5,360 bases of DNA. Source: Dehalococcoidia bacterium (GTDB taxonomy: Bacteria > Chloroflexota > Dehalococcoidia > GIF9 > UBA5629). Each line of letters opens with the position of its first letter. The stretch's first letter is position 1. The notes below the pieces were generated by a model. The model did not search any database. It was not told the DNA's origin and saw nothing but the letters and a program-made list of their open reading frames with translations. The translations under genes and the position numbers were made by a program. This document shows, one piece after another, positions 4,338 through 5,360 of the stretch. The DNA lies in NCBI GenBank assembly GCA_041653995.1, contig JBAZEK010000034.1, positions 1-5,360 on the forward strand, given 5' to 3'.

Positions 4338-5162
4338 TCACCTTTGTGGTTGGTTCTTCATTATGATGCTGTCCGCTCCCTCATAAATGGTCTTGAACTC
4401 CTTGAGATAGGCGTCCGCATCCCATTGGCGTTTAACAGCGTCGTCCCGCAGACGGTTCACGATTCCAACAAGATATTCGTCCTTGCCACCGTTGTTCATG
4501 GTGCCAACGACCTTCTGGGCTCCGATGGCGGCACGGGCCACGTTGAAAATCCTGGCGGGTATGGCCAACGATTCGTTGCTAAGATACGACCGCCAATATT
4601 GGACCATGCCTTCCGATAACAGGCGTTTCCATTTCTCCGCATCGGATTCGTTCGATGCCTGGGTCGGGAGTGTTTTCTTCAACTTCGCCTGATTAGCCTG
4701 GGCGGTCTGCACCATCATAACCTTGGTGGCCACGAAGTCATCCACGGAGTTGCCTGTAGTACCGATGAGCGTGGCATTGGCCGTAGCCCACGTCTGGATG
4801 CCTTCTGCTGTGGTGGCGTTGCATTGCCTCAAGAGTTCGTCCAGCGGCATCACGGGCTTGGGTTCTGCATGAACGGTCGTTGCCTGGACCTCCGCCATGC
4901 GCTCTTCCACCTTGGCGGATATGAGGTCGTCGAGCGTTGCTTCAAGGTCCCTGATTAAAATCTGCTTGTTTGCCTGCAACTCTTCTATAATATCTGATGT
5001 AGCGGAACTATGCCCAAATCCCTGGGTCAGAAGATAATTGTTGGCGAGTATGTCCACAGCATCCGACAGGTTCTTGGCCAGCTTCTTTCTCAAAATGTCA
5101 TCAAGGACATCCAGCGTTTGCTTCGATACGGAAACCGAGAGCTTACTGCGGATTCGTGGCAA
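4338..5162 (-). CDS. 274-aa ribbon-helix-helix protein with long helical C-terminal region
   Basis: The N-terminus has the RHH layout: strand SKLSVSVS (6-13), helix KQTLDVLDDILRKKLA (14-29), helix NLSDAVDILANNYLL (31-45). RHH proteins bind DNA as dimers through the strand pair, often as repressors or plasmid partition/relaxation factors. Residues about 55-95 (IIEELQANKQILIRDLEATL and on) look like a coiled coil. The rest is helical, with KWKRLLSEGMVQYWRSYL near 180-200, and is not recognised. Start: an ideal SD GGAGGTGA (5175-5168) lies 5 nt before TTG 5162, which I prefer. The in-frame GTG at 5171 lies inside the SD and would add three residues. The gene overlaps the 59-aa RHH gene by 20 nt, and its stop is embedded in the SD of the next gene. 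The length far exceeds a simple RHH repressor, so a partition, relaxosome-like or architectural role is possible (inference). Confidence 0.82.
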   Translation of the reverse strand: MPRIRSKLSVSVSKQTLDVLDDILRKKLAKNLSDAVDILANNYLLTQGFGHSSATSDIIEELQANKQILIRDLEATLDDLISAKVEERMAEVQATTVHAEPKPVMPLDELLRQCNATTAEGIQTWATANATLIGTTGNSVDDFVATKVMMVQTAQANQAKLKKTLPTQASNESDAEKWKRLLSEGMVQYWRSYLSNESLAIPARIFNVARAAIGAQKVVGTMNNGGKDEYLVGIVNRLRDDAVKRQWDADAYLKEFKTIYEGADSIIMKNQPQR

Positions 5163-5322
5163 CCGCCTCACCTCCGGCGTTCGCCTTCTCCCGTGCCTGC
5201 CGAATGAACTCGTCTATGGCGTGAGAGCGATTGCGCCACCGCTTCTCTTCGATTTGTTGGTCCAGCCAATTGATGTTGTCCTCTTCCAGCGTGAAGGAAT
5301 AACCTTGCTTATTATTGCCCAT
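5143..5322 (-). CDS. 59-aa ribbon-helix-helix DNA-binding protein
   Basis: Reverse-strand reading from ATG 5322 to TAA 5145-5143 gives MGNNKQGYSFTLEEDN, INWLDQQIEEKRWRNRSHAI, then DEFIRQAREKANAGGEAVATNPQ. It has the compact RHH pattern: strand GYSFTLE (7-13), helix EEDNINWLDQQIEEKR (13-28), the conserved turn WRNRSHAI, and a second helix DEFIRQARE. Small archaeal RHH proteins of this kind (CopG/Arc-like) usually dimerise and repress promoters, often their own. GGGGA lies 5 nt before the ATG, a moderate SD. The final 20 nt overlap the downstream 274-aa RHH gene, whose SD is inside this gene, so two RHH proteins are produced in tandem. It is the first complete gene of the minus operon in the window. 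Confidence 0.85.
   Translation of the reverse strand: MGNNKQGYSFTLEEDNINWLDQQIEEKRWRNRSHAIDEFIRQAREKANAGGEAVATNPQ
5168..5175 (-). promoter_or_regulatory. Ideal Shine-Dalgarno GGAGGTGA that fixes a TTG start
   Basis: GGAGGTGA on the minus strand is fully complementary to the conserved 3' end of archaeal 16S rRNA. It lies inside the 59-aa gene. The TTG at 5162 is 5 nt downstream, the spacing seen at the neighbouring genes (4 nt after GGTGA at 2335, 3601 and 4333). Confidence 0.7.
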
Positions 5323-5336
5323 GAAAATCCCCGCTG

Positions 5337-5351
5337 CGTTCGGTTAGAACG
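5337..5351. repeat. Short inverted repeat upstream of the 59-aa RHH gene
   Basis: CGTTC (5337-5341) and GAACG (5347-5351) flank a 5-nt spacer, ending 15 nt before the 59-aa start codon. The same half-sites GAACG/CGTTC form the core of the PCNA palindrome in the opposite order. Arms of 5 bp are short and may be chance. The edge segment 5323-5360 shows no TATA box, and a frame ending at TAA 5346-5344 could be the tail of another minus-strand gene. Confidence 0.25.
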
Positions 5352-5360
5352 TTGTGTGTA

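Overview
The window reads as a piece of an archaeal mobile element (virus, provirus or plasmid), GC in the mid-50s % by eye. Archaeal signs are a full-length PCNA-type sliding clamp (1517-2326 +), TATA-like boxes a short distance upstream of start codons, oligo-T tracts right after stop codons, and Shine-Dalgarno (SD) sites drawn from GGAGGTGA. Signs of a mobile element are a RusA-type Holliday junction resolvase beside an HNH endonuclease, two ribbon-helix-helix (RHH) proteins, many small unknown genes and very tight packing. I cannot fix the host lineage; a euryarchaeal host fits but is inference. I see no RNA gene, CRISPR array, transposase, integrase, attachment site, or capsid or terminase gene.

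Plus-strand half (1-2502). The tail of a gene with a winged-helix-like end (1-192) is followed by short units, most with their own promoter: a 72-aa protein (245-463), a 107-aa protein (506-829), a 105-aa and a 75-aa pair (883-1200, 1202-1429), then PCNA and a 55-aa acidic protein (1517-2326, 2335-2502). Four of these genes end in the same module, a stop codon followed by AAAC(C/G), pyrimidines and T6. A 25-nt identical promoter block precedes the 72-aa gene and PCNA. Inverted repeats sit at the predicted transcript starts of PCNA and of the 105-aa gene and are candidate operators.

Convergent gap (2503-2583). It holds the T-rich terminator of the PCNA unit and a 12-bp hairpin, between the PCNA unit and the minus-strand operon.

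Minus-strand half (5322 down to 2584). Six genes run in one direction with overlaps or 4-nt gaps: 59-aa RHH, 274-aa RHH plus helical domain, 93-aa unknown, 149-aa helical/winged-helix protein, 200-aa HNH endonuclease, 142-aa RusA. Three of the six start at non-ATG codons fixed by strong SD sites. The promoter lies beyond the right edge.

Taken together, the plus strand supplies a replication clamp and small accessory proteins, and the minus strand supplies DNA-binding regulators followed by two DNA-processing nucleases, which suits the replication/recombination module of an archaeal element. The 55-aa and 59-aa genes are short and easily missed.
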